A DNA stretch of 30,782 nucleotides from FEN-1191 sp964528845. GTDB taxonomy: Bacteria > Pseudomonadota > Gammaproteobacteria > Steroidobacterales > Steroidobacteraceae. Within the stretch, counting starts at the first letter, position 1, and each line of letters begins with the position of its first letter. The translations under genes were made by a program, and so were the position numbers. Below, piece by piece: positions 15,305-24,589 of the stretch. The DNA is taken from NCBI GenBank assembly GCA_964528845.1, contig CAZGVE010000037.1:1-30782 (forward strand). Reading direction: 5' to 3'. A model generated the notes under the pieces. It was not told the origin of the DNA. It saw only the letters and a program-made list of their open reading frames with translations, and searched no databases.

Positions 15305-16473
15305 GCCGCCACTCCTTTCAATGTTCGCGCATAGGCCAGCAGGCGCCGGGCGCCTTCAATCAGCGTCTCCTCGCGCTTCGCGATACAAAGCCGCAGCAGC
15401 GTCATGTGCGGCGGCTGCTGGTAGAACACTGACAGAGGGATGGCCGCGACTCCTGCTTCGCGCACCAGCTGATCGGCGAACTCGACATCGGTCGCGCCGC
15501 TCAGTGCGCCATAGTCGATCAGCTGGAAATACGTACCGCGCGAGGGCAGCAGCGCGAAGCCGCCCCCGGCGAGCAGCGCGGCGAGCCGGTCGCGCCTGGC
15601 GGCGAAAAACCCACTCAAGTCCGTGCCGCAGTCGGGCCGCTCGGCCAGGTAGCCCGCCACCGCGATCTGCAGTGCATGCGGCACGGTGAACGTGTTGAAT
15701 TGATGGACCTTGCGCAGTTCGGCGCTCAAGTCGGGCGGCGCCACCGCATAGCCGACCCGCAGGCCGGTGGCGTGCAGGGTCTTGCCGAAGGAATAGACCA
15801 CGACGCTGCGCGCGCGCAGTGCCGGGAACTTCAGTACGCTGTGGTGGGTCGCGCCATCGAATACCACCTGTTCATAGACTTCATCGGCGATCAGCGTGAT
15901 GTCCCGCTCCTCGAGCAGCCGTTCGAGCTCGCGCAGGTCCTGCTCGCCGATGCAGGTGCAGGCGGGATTGAGCGGCGAATTGATGATGATCAGGCGTGTG
16001 TGCGGCGTCAGCGCGGCGCGGACGCGCTCCCAGTCATAGGCGAAATGCGGTGGCTCGAGCGGCAGGTGCAGGCAGCGGCCGCCCGCCAGCAGCACCGCCG
16101 GCTCGTAGGAATCATAGGCCGGATCGAACACGATGGCCTCGTCCCCGGGGCCGATGACGGCCTGAACCGCCGAGAAGATCGCCTCGGTGGCACCGATCGT
16201 CACGGTGATCTCGCGCTCGGGATCGACGGCCAATCCGTACTGGCGCGCGAACTTGGCCGCGATCTGCGCGCGCAATGCCGCTACACCGATCATCGGTGCA
16301 TACTGGTTGTACCCTGCATGCATCGCCTCCGCGACCAGTTCGGTCAGGCGCGGATCGATCGGGTAGTCCGGGAACCCCTGCCCGAGGTTGACCGCGTCGT
16401 ACTGCCGGGCACGCTCCGACATGAGCTGGAAGATGGTCGTGCCGACATGCGGCAAGCGGCTGCGCACCAGCAT
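15301..16473 (-). CDS. Methionine-type aminotransferase (YbdL/kynurenine aminotransferase family)
   Basis: A 390-residue class I/II aminotransferase using PLP. It resembles the YbdL/KYAT branch, which prefers Met, Phe or other bulky amino acids. Motifs are NLGQGFPDYPID near the start, YNQYAPMIGVAALR, GATEAIFSAVQA, INSPLNP, IADEVYEQVVFDG and SFGKTLHATGLRVGY with PLP Lys231. ATG 16473 was chosen because this is where family members begin; the longer ORF runs into ppgK. It begins 10 bp after the ppgK stop and overlaps the next gene by 4 bp. Which 2-oxoacid it makes in the cell is not decided by sequence. Confidence 0.9.
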   Translation of the reverse strand: MLVRSRLPHVGTTIFQLMSERARQYDAVNLGQGFPDYPIDPRLTELVAEAMHAGYNQYAPMIGVAALRAQIAAKFARQYGLAVDPEREITVTIGATEAIFSAVQAVIGPGDEAIVFDPAYDSYEPAVLLAGGRCLHLPLEPPHFAYDWERVRAALTPHTRLIIINSPLNPACTCIGEQDLRELERLLEERDITLIADEVYEQVVFDGATHHSVLKFPALRARSVVVYSFGKTLHATGLRVGYAVAPPDLSAELRKVHQFNTFTVPHALQIAVAGYLAERPDCGTDLSGFFAARRDRLAALLAGGGFALLPSRGTYFQLIDYGALSGATDVEFADQLVREAGVAAIPLSVFYQQPPHMTLLRLCIAKREETLIEGARRLLAYARTLKGVAA

Positions 16474-16483
16474 GGACGCGCGA

Positions 16484-17242
<759 letters not shown>

Positions 17243-17272
17243 GTTGATTCAGAAATTGCGACAGCACGAAGG

Positions 17273-17299
17273 CCCGAGTGTGGATGACCCGAGCGTGGA
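17273..17299 (+). repeat. 15-bp tandem repeat running into gap 2
   Basis: CCCGAGTGTGGATGA (17273-17287) is followed by CCCGAGCGTGGA (17288-17299), the first 12 bases of a second unit differing at one position, and then the Ns. The right flank begins GA, which could be the end of another unit. A longer array probably broke the assembly here. Confidence 0.6.
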
Positions 17300-17399
17300 N
17301 NNNNNNNNNNNNNNNNNNNNNNNNNNNNNNNNNNNNNNNNNNNNNNNNNNNNNNNNNNNNNNNNNNNNNNNNNNNNNNNNNNNNNNNNNNNNNNNNNNN
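17300..17399. other. Assembly gap 2 (100 N)
   Basis: Exactly 100 Ns between the ppgK start and the glutathione transferase. Unlike gap 1, the flanks do not share a long identical overlap, so real sequence is probably missing. The left flank ends inside a 15-bp tandem repeat. Confidence 0.95.
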
Positions 17400-17453
17400 G
17401 ACGATAGCACACGCAGCTCCTCGCCGGCGCCGGCCTGTGATGTAATGCGCTCG

Positions 17454-18137
17454 ATGTACCAGCTTTACATCGCCAACAAGAACTATTCCTCGTGGTCGCT
17501 GCGGCCATGGGTCCTGATGCGTACGCTCGATATTCCGTTCGAGGAGCGGCTGGTGCCGTTCGAAGACGCATCGCGCTGGCAGGAGTACCGGAAGATTTCA
17601 CCGAGCGGCAAGGTTCCCTGCCTGATCGATGCCGGCAGGGCGATCTGGGACTCACTCGCGATCGTCGAGTATCTTGCCGAACGGCACGGGGAGGTCTGGC
17701 CGCAGGATGCGCCAACCCGCGCCTGGGCCCGATCCGCGGCCGCGGAGATGCATTCCGGATTCACGGAACTGCGCAGCCGCTGCTCGATGAACTGCGGCAT
17801 CCGCGTGCGGCTCAAGGAATCCCCGGCCGCGCTCACGCGGGACGTCCGCCGCATCGGTACGCTATGGAACGATGGGCTGCAGCGCTTCGGCGGTCCGTTC
17901 CTGTGCGGCCCGAAATTTACCGCCGTGGACGCCTTCTTCGCCCCGGTGGCGTTGCGGATCCAGACCTATGGCCTGGCCCTCGATGCGCAATCGGCCGCCT
18001 ATGCCACGCGGCTGCTGGCCGTGCCAGCGATGCGGGAATGGTACGACGATGCGCTGGAGGAACGGGGTCGCGACGCGGCCCATGAGGCCGAAGTGCTGCA
18101 GCTGGGCGAAATCGTCGAAGACCTTCGGGCGCGATAG
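17454..18137 (+). CDS. Glutathione S-transferase family protein
   Basis: A 227-residue soluble GST-fold protein. The thioredoxin-like N-terminal domain (about 1-80) includes YIANKNYSSWSLRPW, the PSGKVPCL cis-proline loop and WDSLAIVEYLAERH. A helical C-terminal domain (about 90-225) follows, with CGPKFTAVDAFFAPV. The NYSSWSLRPW start marks a bacterial GST branch that may act in detoxification or maleylacetoacetate-type isomerisation; the substrate is unknown. ATG 17454 is preferred; ATG 17445 (adding three residues) is possible. TGTAAT (17441-17446) lies 7 bp before 17454, so a leaderless mRNA is possible. Its stop abuts the convergent potI stop with no spacer. Confidence 0.9.
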   Translation: MYQLYIANKNYSSWSLRPWVLMRTLDIPFEERLVPFEDASRWQEYRKISPSGKVPCLIDAGRAIWDSLAIVEYLAERHGEVWPQDAPTRAWARSAAAEMHSGFTELRSRCSMNCGIRVRLKESPAALTRDVRRIGTLWNDGLQRFGGPFLCGPKFTAVDAFFAPVALRIQTYGLALDAQSAAYATRLLAVPAMREWYDDALEERGRDAAHEAEVLQLGEIVEDLRAR

Positions 18138-19019
18138 TCAGGCCGGCTCGCCCGAAGGGTCCCGAACCGACGCCTGCTGGACCAGGCCCTCGCGGGCTTC
18201 GAGCTCCAGGCGCCGTTCGCGCCGCTGCATCCAAAGGGTGGAGACCACGACGCCCGAGGCCACGATCAGCACCATCAGCGTAGCGAGTGCATTGACGTCC
18301 GGACTCACCCCGAGGCGCACCTTGGAGAAGATGACCATCGGCAGCGTGCTGGAACCGGGACCCGCTACGAACTGCGATATCACCACGTCATCCCACGACA
18401 GTGTGAAGGCCAATAGCCACCCCGAGACGATCGCCGGCATGATCAGCGGCAGCGTGATCCGGCGGAACACCGTGGCCGGACGCGCCCCGAGATCCAGCGC
18501 CGCCTCCTCGAGCGAGCCGTCGAAACCCGCCAGCCGTGCCTGCACGATCACGCTGACGTAGGACAGCGAGAATGTGATGTGCGCGATCGTGATGGTCGTG
18601 ACACCGCGCCTGCGCGGCCAGCCGATGATCTGCTCCAGCGACACGAACAGCAGCAGCAGCGACAGGCCCGTGATGATCTCGGGCAGCACCAGCGGCGCGG
18701 TGGTCAGCGCACCGAGGACGCCGCGCAGCGGTACGTTGCGGAATCTTACGAGCGCCATGCCCGCCATCGTGCCGAGGATCACGGCCCCGGTGGCGTTCAT
18801 CGCGGCAATCCGGATCGAGAGCGCGGCGGCATCCAGGATCTGGGCGTTGTGGAACAGCGCCGCGTACCACTTCAGCGTCGGGGAATGGACCGAGTCCCAG
18901 ACGGTGACCAGGCGCGAGTTGTTGAACGAATACACGATCATCGACAGGATCGGCAGGTACAGGAACGCGAAGCCGAGCGCCATCATCGAGGGCACCAGCG
19001 CCCGGCGGCGCGCGCTCAT
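18138..19019 (-). CDS. potI: Polyamine ABC transporter permease PotI
   Basis: A 293-residue inner-membrane subunit of a spermidine/putrescine-type ABC importer. About six membrane helices are visible, starting with MMALGFAFLYLPILSMIVYSF. The EAA loop that contacts the ATPase is EEAALDLGARPATVFRRITLPLIMP. FSFN-like features and FTLSWDDVVISQF match PotI/PotC. The ATG at 19019 overlaps the potH stop by 4 bp (ATGA), so translation is coupled. It is the last gene of the pot set and ends directly against the GST gene. Confidence 0.94.
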   Translation of the reverse strand: MSARRRALVPSMMALGFAFLYLPILSMIVYSFNNSRLVTVWDSVHSPTLKWYAALFHNAQILDAAALSIRIAAMNATGAVILGTMAGMALVRFRNVPLRGVLGALTTAPLVLPEIITGLSLLLLFVSLEQIIGWPRRRGVTTITIAHITFSLSYVSVIVQARLAGFDGSLEEAALDLGARPATVFRRITLPLIMPAIVSGWLLAFTLSWDDVVISQFVAGPGSSTLPMVIFSKVRLGVSPDVNALATLMVLIVASGVVVSTLWMQRRERRLELEAREGLVQQASVRDPSGEPA

Positions 19020-19909
19020 GCGTCACCCTCGAGTTCTCGGTGCTGGTAGCGCTGGAAGATCACGAGCGGCACCACCAGCAGCAGCAGCATCAGGATCGCG
19101 ACCGCGCTCGCGACCGGCCAGTCACGGTTCTCGAAGAACTCATCCGACAGCACGCGCCCGATCATCAGCTGGTCGGCCGGCCCGAGCAGCGTCGGAATCA
19201 CGTACTCGCCGACCGCCGGGATGAACACCAGCAGCGAGCCGGCCACGATTCCCGGCATCGACAACGGCAGTGTGATGCGCAGGAACGCGCGCCACGGCGT
19301 CGCACCGAGGTCAGCCCCAGCCTCGAGCAGCGTCGGGTCGTGCTTCTCGAGGTTCGCGTACAGCGGCAGCACCATGAAAGGCAGGTACGAGTACACGATC
19401 CCCACGTAGACCGCGAAGCTGGTGTTGGCCATCGGGATCGGCGCGCCCGTCAGGTGCAGCGCCAGCAGCACCTGGTTGATCAGGCCGTCATCCTTGAGCA
19501 GTCCGATCCAGGCGTAGACGCGCAGCAAAAACGAGGTCCAGAACGGCAGTACTACGAGCATCAGCAGCAGGTTGCGCGCGCGCGCACCGGCGCGCGCGAT
19601 GCCGAGGGCCATCGGGTAGGCCAGGCATAAGCACAGCAGCGTCGATATCAGCGCCACCTTGAGCGAATAAAGATAAGCCGCGGCGTACAGCGAGTCGGTG
19701 AACAGGAAATGGTAGTTCGAATAGTGCACCTGGATCGCAAGTGCGCCTTCCCGCGTCCACTGCAGCAGCGGTGCGTACGGCGGCATCGCCAGCAGCGCTT
19801 CCGAGAACGAGATCTTCAGCACGATCAGGAACGGCGCGACGAAGAACAGCAGCAGCCACAGCAGCGGCACTCCGAGTACGGTCCTGCGGCCCCAGCGGCG
19901 GATTGCCAT
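19016..19909 (-). CDS. potH: Polyamine ABC transporter permease PotH
   Basis: A 297-residue inner-membrane permease, partner of PotI. Membrane helices begin with VPLLWLLLFFVAPFLIVLKISFSEA. The EAA loop is LLEAGADLGATPWRAFLRITLPLSMP. The typical FIPAVGEYVIPTLLGP segment and the family feature SFLLRVYAWIGLLKDDGLIN are present. ATG 19909 was chosen over the longer ORF because it is where PotH proteins begin and it overlaps the potG stop by one base (TGATG). The channel is inferred to carry putrescine because of the Puu-type genes upstream. Confidence 0.94.
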   Translation of the reverse strand: MAIRRWGRRTVLGVPLLWLLLFFVAPFLIVLKISFSEALLAMPPYAPLLQWTREGALAIQVHYSNYHFLFTDSLYAAAYLYSLKVALISTLLCLCLAYPMALGIARAGARARNLLLMLVVLPFWTSFLLRVYAWIGLLKDDGLINQVLLALHLTGAPIPMANTSFAVYVGIVYSYLPFMVLPLYANLEKHDPTLLEAGADLGATPWRAFLRITLPLSMPGIVAGSLLVFIPAVGEYVIPTLLGPADQLMIGRVLSDEFFENRDWPVASAVAILMLLLLVVPLVIFQRYQHRELEGDA

Positions 19910-21039
19910 CAGTCGGTCCCGACCACCGGGCTGCTCGCATCCCAGCTCAAGTAGACCTGCATGTCGCGCTGGAAATTCTCCTCTGCCTTGCGGCTCTGGT
20001 TCGCGAGCGTGGCGCGCACCTCGCGTCCGGATTCGAGCCGTACCAGGAATACCGACCAGTCCCCGAGATAGGCGATCTCGCGGATCACTCCGCGCGCCCA
20101 GTTGTCGCTGCCGCCGGCGGCGAGCTGCTGCAGCGTGATCTTCTCCGGCCGCACCGCCACCCACAGCGCGGCGTTGGGAGGCGCGCTGATGCCGTGGTCG
20201 ATCAGCACCGGCACCGGCAGCTCCGGGCAGCGCACGCGCACGTAATCCGGCTCATCCTCGATCAGCGTGCCTTCGAACAGGTTCACGGAGCCGACGAAAT
20301 CCGCGACGTAGCGCGAGGCCGGGAATTCGTAAATCTGCCGCGGGGTGCCGATCTGCACGATCTCGCCGCGCTCCATCACGCCGATGCGCGTCGCGAGCGT
20401 CATGGCTTCCTCCTGGTCGTGGGTCACGACCACGAAGGTGACCCCGAGCTGCTGCTGGATGTTGAGCAGTTCGAACTGCGTGTGCTCGCGCAGCTTGCGA
20501 TCGAGCGCCCCGAGAGGCTCATCGAGCAGCAGCAGCTTCGGCCGCTTCACCAGCGCGCGGGCCAGCGCCACGCGCTGGCGCTGGCCGCCCGAGAGCTGGT
20601 GCGGCTTGCGACGGGCATAGGGCGTCATCTTGACGATCTCGAGCATCTCGCCGACCCGCCGGCGGATCTGCGCTCCCGGCAGCCGCTCCTGCTCGAGTCC
20701 GAAGGCGACATTGCGCTCGACCGTGAGGTGCGGGAACAGGGCATAGGACTGGAACATCATGTTGACCGGCCGCTCGTACGGCGGAACCTGCGCCAGGTCC
20801 TCGCCGTCGATCAGCAGCCGGCCCTCGGTCGGGGTCTCGAATCCGGCCAGCAGGCGCAGCAGCGTGGTCTTGCCGCAGCCCGAGGCGCCGAGCAGGCAGA
20901 AGATCTCCCCCGCCGCGATCGACAGCGAGACCCTGTTGACCGCGACGAATTCCCCGAAGTGCTTGCTCACGTTCTCGAGCCGCACGTAGGCGTCGGAATC
21001 CTGGCCCGTAGCAGGTGGGCCCGTGCTCGCTGCTGTCAT
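19909..21039 (-). CDS. potG: Polyamine ABC transporter ATPase PotG
   Basis: A 376-residue ATP-binding subunit that powers PotH and PotI. It has Walker A GASGCGKTT (51-59), the Q-loop at MMFQSYALFPH, signature LSGGQ (149-153), Walker B LLLLDEP (169-175) and the H-loop His207. A C-terminal TOBE-like regulatory domain (about 280-376) has AVRPEKI. All catalytic motifs are intact. ATG 21039 overlaps the potF stop by 4 bp (ATGA). The longer ORF upstream is the potF reading region in another frame and is rejected. Confidence 0.95.
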   Translation of the reverse strand: MTAASTGPPATGQDSDAYVRLENVSKHFGEFVAVNRVSLSIAAGEIFCLLGASGCGKTTLLRLLAGFETPTEGRLLIDGEDLAQVPPYERPVNMMFQSYALFPHLTVERNVAFGLEQERLPGAQIRRRVGEMLEIVKMTPYARRKPHQLSGGQRQRVALARALVKRPKLLLLDEPLGALDRKLREHTQFELLNIQQQLGVTFVVVTHDQEEAMTLATRIGVMERGEIVQIGTPRQIYEFPASRYVADFVGSVNLFEGTLIEDEPDYVRVRCPELPVPVLIDHGISAPPNAALWVAVRPEKITLQQLAAGGSDNWARGVIREIAYLGDWSVFLVRLESGREVRATLANQSRKAEENFQRDMQVYLSWDASSPVVGTD

Positions 21040-22199
21040 CGACCGGTCTTGAAGCGCGTCCAGGCCCGGTTCAGCTCGCGCGTGTAGGCCAGCGAGTGCA
21101 CTGGGTTGGCGTACAGGTGGACCATCTGCTCGGGCGCCGGGTAGATGCTGCGATCGGCATGGACCGCGGGGTCTATCAGCGGATAGGCCGCGGCGTTGCC
21201 AGTGGCGTAGTGCTCGGTGCCGGAGTTCCTGGCCGCGACATCGGGACGCAACAGGTAGTTGATGAACAGGTGCGCATTCCGGACGTGTATCGCGTCGGCA
21301 GGGATCGCGAGCATGTCGAAGAACATGATCGCGCCCTGCTTCGCGATGCTGTAGCGGATCGTGACATTGCCGCCCGCATCGCGCGCGCGCGCGCGCGCCT
21401 GGCCGATGTCCCCGCTCCACCCCAGGGCCAGGCAGATCTCGCCGTTGGCCAGATCCTCGATGTACTTCGAGGAGTTGATGTAGCGCACGTACGGCCGGAT
21501 CGCGAGCAGCACCTGTTCGGCGGCCTGCAGGTCCGCAAGTGCCTCGCTGTTCGGGTTGCGCCCGAGGTAGACCAGCACGGTGCCGACGACCTCGTCCGGT
21601 GCATCCAGGATCGACACGCCGCAATGCTGGAAATTGCGAACGACCTGCGGATCGAACAGCATCGCGAAGCTGTCGACCGGCGCGCCGGGCATCGCCTTGG
21701 CGATCTGCTCGGCGTTATAGCCGATGCCGGACGTGCCCCACAGGTAGTTCACGCCGTACTGGCCGCCCGGATCATAGACCTCAATGCGACGGGTGATGTC
21801 CGGATCGAGATTGCGCAGGTTGGGCAGCTGCGCCTTGTCGAGCTTCTGGAACACGCCGGCCACGATCTGGCGCTGCATGAACGAGGCCGATGGTACGACC
21901 ACGTCATAGCCAGTCTTGCCGGCGAGCAGCTTGGTCTCCACGACTTCGTTCGAATCGAACACGTCGTAGTTGACCTTGATGCCGTATTCCTTTTCGAACG
22001 CCGGTACCACCGCAGGATCGATGTAGTCGGACCAGTTGTAGACGTTGAGGAGCTTCTCCTCCTCCGCCGGCGGCGCGCCCGCAGCCGGGGCGAGGGCTGC
22101 GGGGGGCGATGCCGGGCCGCCACAGGCGCCCAGCAGCACCGCGAACGTCGCCAGGAGTGCCGCGCCCGCGCCGGAAATCCGCGTGCGGCGGATGATCAT
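21036..22199 (-). CDS. potF: Polyamine-binding protein PotF, predicted lipoprotein
   Basis: A 387-residue substrate-binding protein of the PotD/PotF family. It opens with a lipoprotein signal whose lipobox is LGAC, Cys26, then a Pro/Ala-rich linker. The mature fold begins LLNVYNWSDYIDP and includes YDVVVPSASFMQRQI, YGVNYLWGTSGIGYN and WSGDIGQA. The E. coli PotF is a soluble periplasmic protein, so a lipid anchor is a difference, probably holding it at the inner membrane. ATG 22199 was chosen because it gives the signal peptide and has GGAG about 9 bp upstream. A 17-base alternating CG run lies within the gene (21380-21396). It starts 95 bp after puuA. Confidence 0.94.
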   Translation of the reverse strand: MIIRRTRISGAGAALLATFAVLLGACGGPASPPAALAPAAGAPPAEEEKLLNVYNWSDYIDPAVVPAFEKEYGIKVNYDVFDSNEVVETKLLAGKTGYDVVVPSASFMQRQIVAGVFQKLDKAQLPNLRNLDPDITRRIEVYDPGGQYGVNYLWGTSGIGYNAEQIAKAMPGAPVDSFAMLFDPQVVRNFQHCGVSILDAPDEVVGTVLVYLGRNPNSEALADLQAAEQVLLAIRPYVRYINSSKYIEDLANGEICLALGWSGDIGQARARARDAGGNVTIRYSIAKQGAIMFFDMLAIPADAIHVRNAHLFINYLLRPDVAARNSGTEHYATGNAAAYPLIDPAVHADRSIYPAPEQMVHLYANPVHSLAYTRELNRAWTRFKTGR

Positions 22200-22294
22200 C
22201 GAGCCACTCCAGTCTTGCCGTTGCATCGCCGGCCTATTATGGGTGGCAATCCGGGCACCGAGAAGCCCGCGCCGGGCATGCTCAAGGGCCGGCC

Positions 22295-23635
22295 TCACAC
22301 ATTCAGCAGCAGGTGTTCGCGCTCCCAGGAGCTGATCACCTGCAGGAACACTTCGTACTCGGCCTGCTTGACGATCGTGTAGGCCGCGACGAACGGCTCG
22401 CCGAGGATCTGCAGCAGCGGCTCGCAATCGCGCAGCTGCGTGAGCGCCTCGTCGAGCGAGCGTGGCAGGGAGTGCGGCATGTCGTGGGCGCTGCCGGAGA
22501 TCGGCTCGGTCGGCTGCAGTCCCTCGACCATGCCTAAGTAGCCGCAGGCCAGCGAGGCGGCGATCGCAATATACGGGTTGGCGTCCGCGCCGCCCACGCG
22601 GTTCTCGACCCGCCGCGCCTCCGGATTGGACACCGGCACCCGCAGCCCCGCGGTGCGGTTGTCATAGCCCCATTGCACGTTGATCGGCGCGGACAGGTAG
22701 CGCGTCATGCGGCGATAGGAATTCACGTTCGAGGCGAACAGCGACATCGCCGCGGGTATGTAGCGCTGCAACCCGGCGATGTGCGAGAAGAACAGCGCCG
22801 ACGGGGTGCCGTCCGGGTTGCTGAAGATGTTCTTGCGGGTTTTCTTGTCGACGATGCTCTGGTGGATGTGCATGGCGCTGCCCGGCTCCTTCGCGTGCGG
22901 CTTGGCCATGAAGGTCGCGTACATCTTGTGACGCAGCGCCGCCTCGCGCGCCGTGCGCTTGAACAGGAACGCCTGGTCGGCGAGGTCCAGGGCCTCGCCG
23001 TGCAGCAGGTTGATCTCCATCTGCGCCGGGCCGTCCTCGTGGATCAGCGTGTCGATCGCGATCTCCTGCGCCTCGCAGAACGCATAGATGTCGTCGAACA
23101 GCGGATCGAATTCGTTGACCGCGGCAATGCTGTAGGACTGGCGCCCGGGCTCGGCCCGCCCGGAGCGCCCCACCGGGGGCTTGAGCGGATAGTCGGCATC
23201 GATATTCGGCTCGATCAGGTAGAACTCGAGCTCGGGGGCGATCACCGGCTCCCAGCCGCGCTGCGCATACAGCTCGAGCACGTGCCGCAGCACGTGGCGC
23301 GGGGCCATCATGACGCGCCGGCCATCGGAGTAGAAACAGTCGTGGATCACCTGCGCGGTCGGCTCGGCCGCCCAGGGCACGACGCGCACGGTCTGCGGAT
23401 CGGCCTTGAGCACGATGTCGATTTCCGCCGGGCTCATTGCCTCGCTGGTATCGGGTGGGTAGTCGCCGGTCACGGTCTGGAGGAAAATGCTCTCGGGCAG
23501 CCGCATGCCCTCGTCCTCGGCGAACTTCTCGGCCGGCATGATCTTGCCGCGCGCGATGCCGGCCATGTCGGGAATGATGGCCTCGACTTCCGAGATCCCG
23601 TGATCGCGGAAGAAGGTCTGGATTTCATTGGGCAT
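22295..23635 (-). CDS. puuA: Gamma-glutamylputrescine synthetase-like (glutamine synthetase family)
   Basis: A 446-residue glutamine-synthetase-fold ligase. Metal- and nucleotide-site motifs are visible: APELEFYLIE, HEDGPAQMEIN, the MAKPHAKEPGSAMHIHQSI block, and NRTAGLRVPVSNPEARRVENR. The adenylylation-site region of GlnA is not evident, which fits PuuA-type enzymes that ligate glutamate to putrescine or another amine. Its place with pot genes, puuD and a puuB-like oxidase supports putrescine as substrate; spermidine or ethanolamine relatives are possible. ATG 23635 has a GAAGGTGAG Shine-Dalgarno-like stretch, and the gene begins 9 bp after puuD. Confidence 0.92.
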   Translation of the reverse strand: MPNEIQTFFRDHGISEVEAIIPDMAGIARGKIMPAEKFAEDEGMRLPESIFLQTVTGDYPPDTSEAMSPAEIDIVLKADPQTVRVVPWAAEPTAQVIHDCFYSDGRRVMMAPRHVLRHVLELYAQRGWEPVIAPELEFYLIEPNIDADYPLKPPVGRSGRAEPGRQSYSIAAVNEFDPLFDDIYAFCEAQEIAIDTLIHEDGPAQMEINLLHGEALDLADQAFLFKRTAREAALRHKMYATFMAKPHAKEPGSAMHIHQSIVDKKTRKNIFSNPDGTPSALFFSHIAGLQRYIPAAMSLFASNVNSYRRMTRYLSAPINVQWGYDNRTAGLRVPVSNPEARRVENRVGGADANPYIAIAASLACGYLGMVEGLQPTEPISGSAHDMPHSLPRSLDEALTQLRDCEPLLQILGEPFVAAYTIVKQAEYEVFLQVISSWEREHLLLNV

Positions 23636-23644
23636 GACTCACCT

Positions 23645-24391
23645 TCAGGTCCTGGCCCGGCAGGCAGCGCCAAACTCGGCGAACAGCGCGCGGGAAAACG
23701 GATTGCTCATCACGCGCCATTCCGGATGCCATTGCGTGGCGAGCGCGAAGCTCTTCGCGCTCTCGACCCGGAAGGCCTCGATCACGCCATCGGGCGCGCG
23801 CGCCTCGACGGTCAGCCCGGGACCGAGTTCACGCACACCCTGGCCGTGCAGCGAATTGACCATGACGCGCCCGGTGCCGGCGAGCGTGTGCAGCAGCCCG
23901 CCCGGCTCGAGCGATACCTCGTGCGCCGGCCCGTACTGCTGCTCGAGCGGCAGCGCCTCGTCGTCGCGGTGGTCCAGGAAGCCCGGCACTTCGTGCAGCT
24001 TCTGCCACAGCGTGCCGCCGAAGGCCACGTTCATCTCCTGGAATCCGCGGCAGATGCCGAGCACCGGTACGCCGGCGGCGACCGCCCGAGGGATCAGCGG
24101 CAGCGTGGTCTCATCGCGATGCGGATCGTGCAGCGTGCCGGACTCGCTCGGCTCGCCGCGGTAGTGGCGGGGTTCGACGTTCGAGGGGCTGCCCATGAAC
24201 AGCAGCCCGTCGAGCGTCTCGAGCAGCGCTTCGAGCTGCAGCTCGCGGCCGATCGCGGGCACGATCAGCGGCAGGCCGCCCGCCGCATCCAGCACGGCGG
24301 TCAGGTACTTCTCGTTCACCAGATGATAGGGCTGGGACCCTAGCATCCGCCGGTCCGCCGGAATGCCGATGACAGGTCGATTACGGGTCAT
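23645..24391 (-). CDS. puuD: Gamma-glutamyl-GABA hydrolase PuuD
   Basis: A 248-residue class I glutamine-amidotransferase-like hydrolase (peptidase C26). It cleaves gamma-glutamyl-GABA to glutamate and GABA, the last step of the Puu route. The nucleophile is Cys114 in LGICRGFQEMN. The catalytic His222 and Glu224 are in QWHPEW. DGLLFMGSPSNVEP and NSLHGQGV are also family features. ATG 24391 is preferred; an in-frame TTG at 24403 would add four residues. It is the first gene of the minus-strand puuD-puuA-pot run and is divergent from the puuB-like gene. A palindrome lies 29 bp upstream. Confidence 0.93.
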   Translation of the reverse strand: MTRNRPVIGIPADRRMLGSQPYHLVNEKYLTAVLDAAGGLPLIVPAIGRELQLEALLETLDGLLFMGSPSNVEPRHYRGEPSESGTLHDPHRDETTLPLIPRAVAAGVPVLGICRGFQEMNVAFGGTLWQKLHEVPGFLDHRDDEALPLEQQYGPAHEVSLEPGGLLHTLAGTGRVMVNSLHGQGVRELGPGLTVEARAPDGVIEAFRVESAKSFALATQWHPEWRVMSNPFSRALFAEFGAACRART

Positions 24392-24420
24392 GGTGTTCAA
24401 CAATATGTCCGGTGCGGATG

Positions 24421-24436
24421 CTGTATAGATATACAG
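24421..24436. promoter_or_regulatory. Perfect palindrome in the puuD/puuB divergent region
   Basis: CTGTATAGATATACAG has 7-bp perfect arms around a GA centre. It begins 29 bp before puuD and lies about 150 bp from puuB, and it contains TATA-like -10 sequence. It is a likely operator for the putrescine genes. It does not match the E. coli PuuR box as I recall it. Function inferred. The remaining ~150 bp of the region show no clear gene. Confidence 0.5.
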
Positions 24437-24589
24437 ACACGGCTGCCACCGGGGGGCTTTCGTCCTGAATCATTAGACCATAGCGCCCGACGGAAAGTCC
24501 TGCACAGCTGCGCGGGAGCGGCCACGCGTCACAGTCCGCGCTCCTATTCAAGCGATTGATAAAAAACCGCTTTTCTGGCATGAGTGGGT

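Noticed and set aside
22265..22277. GC hairpin between puuA and potF as a terminator
   Set aside because: The arms are 5 bp and no T-run follows on the minus strand, so puuA-potF read-through is likely.
24551..24577. Hairpin with A/T-rich loop before puuB as a terminator
   Set aside because: The stem is only about 5 bp, and a terminator there would lie between the likely promoter and the gene.
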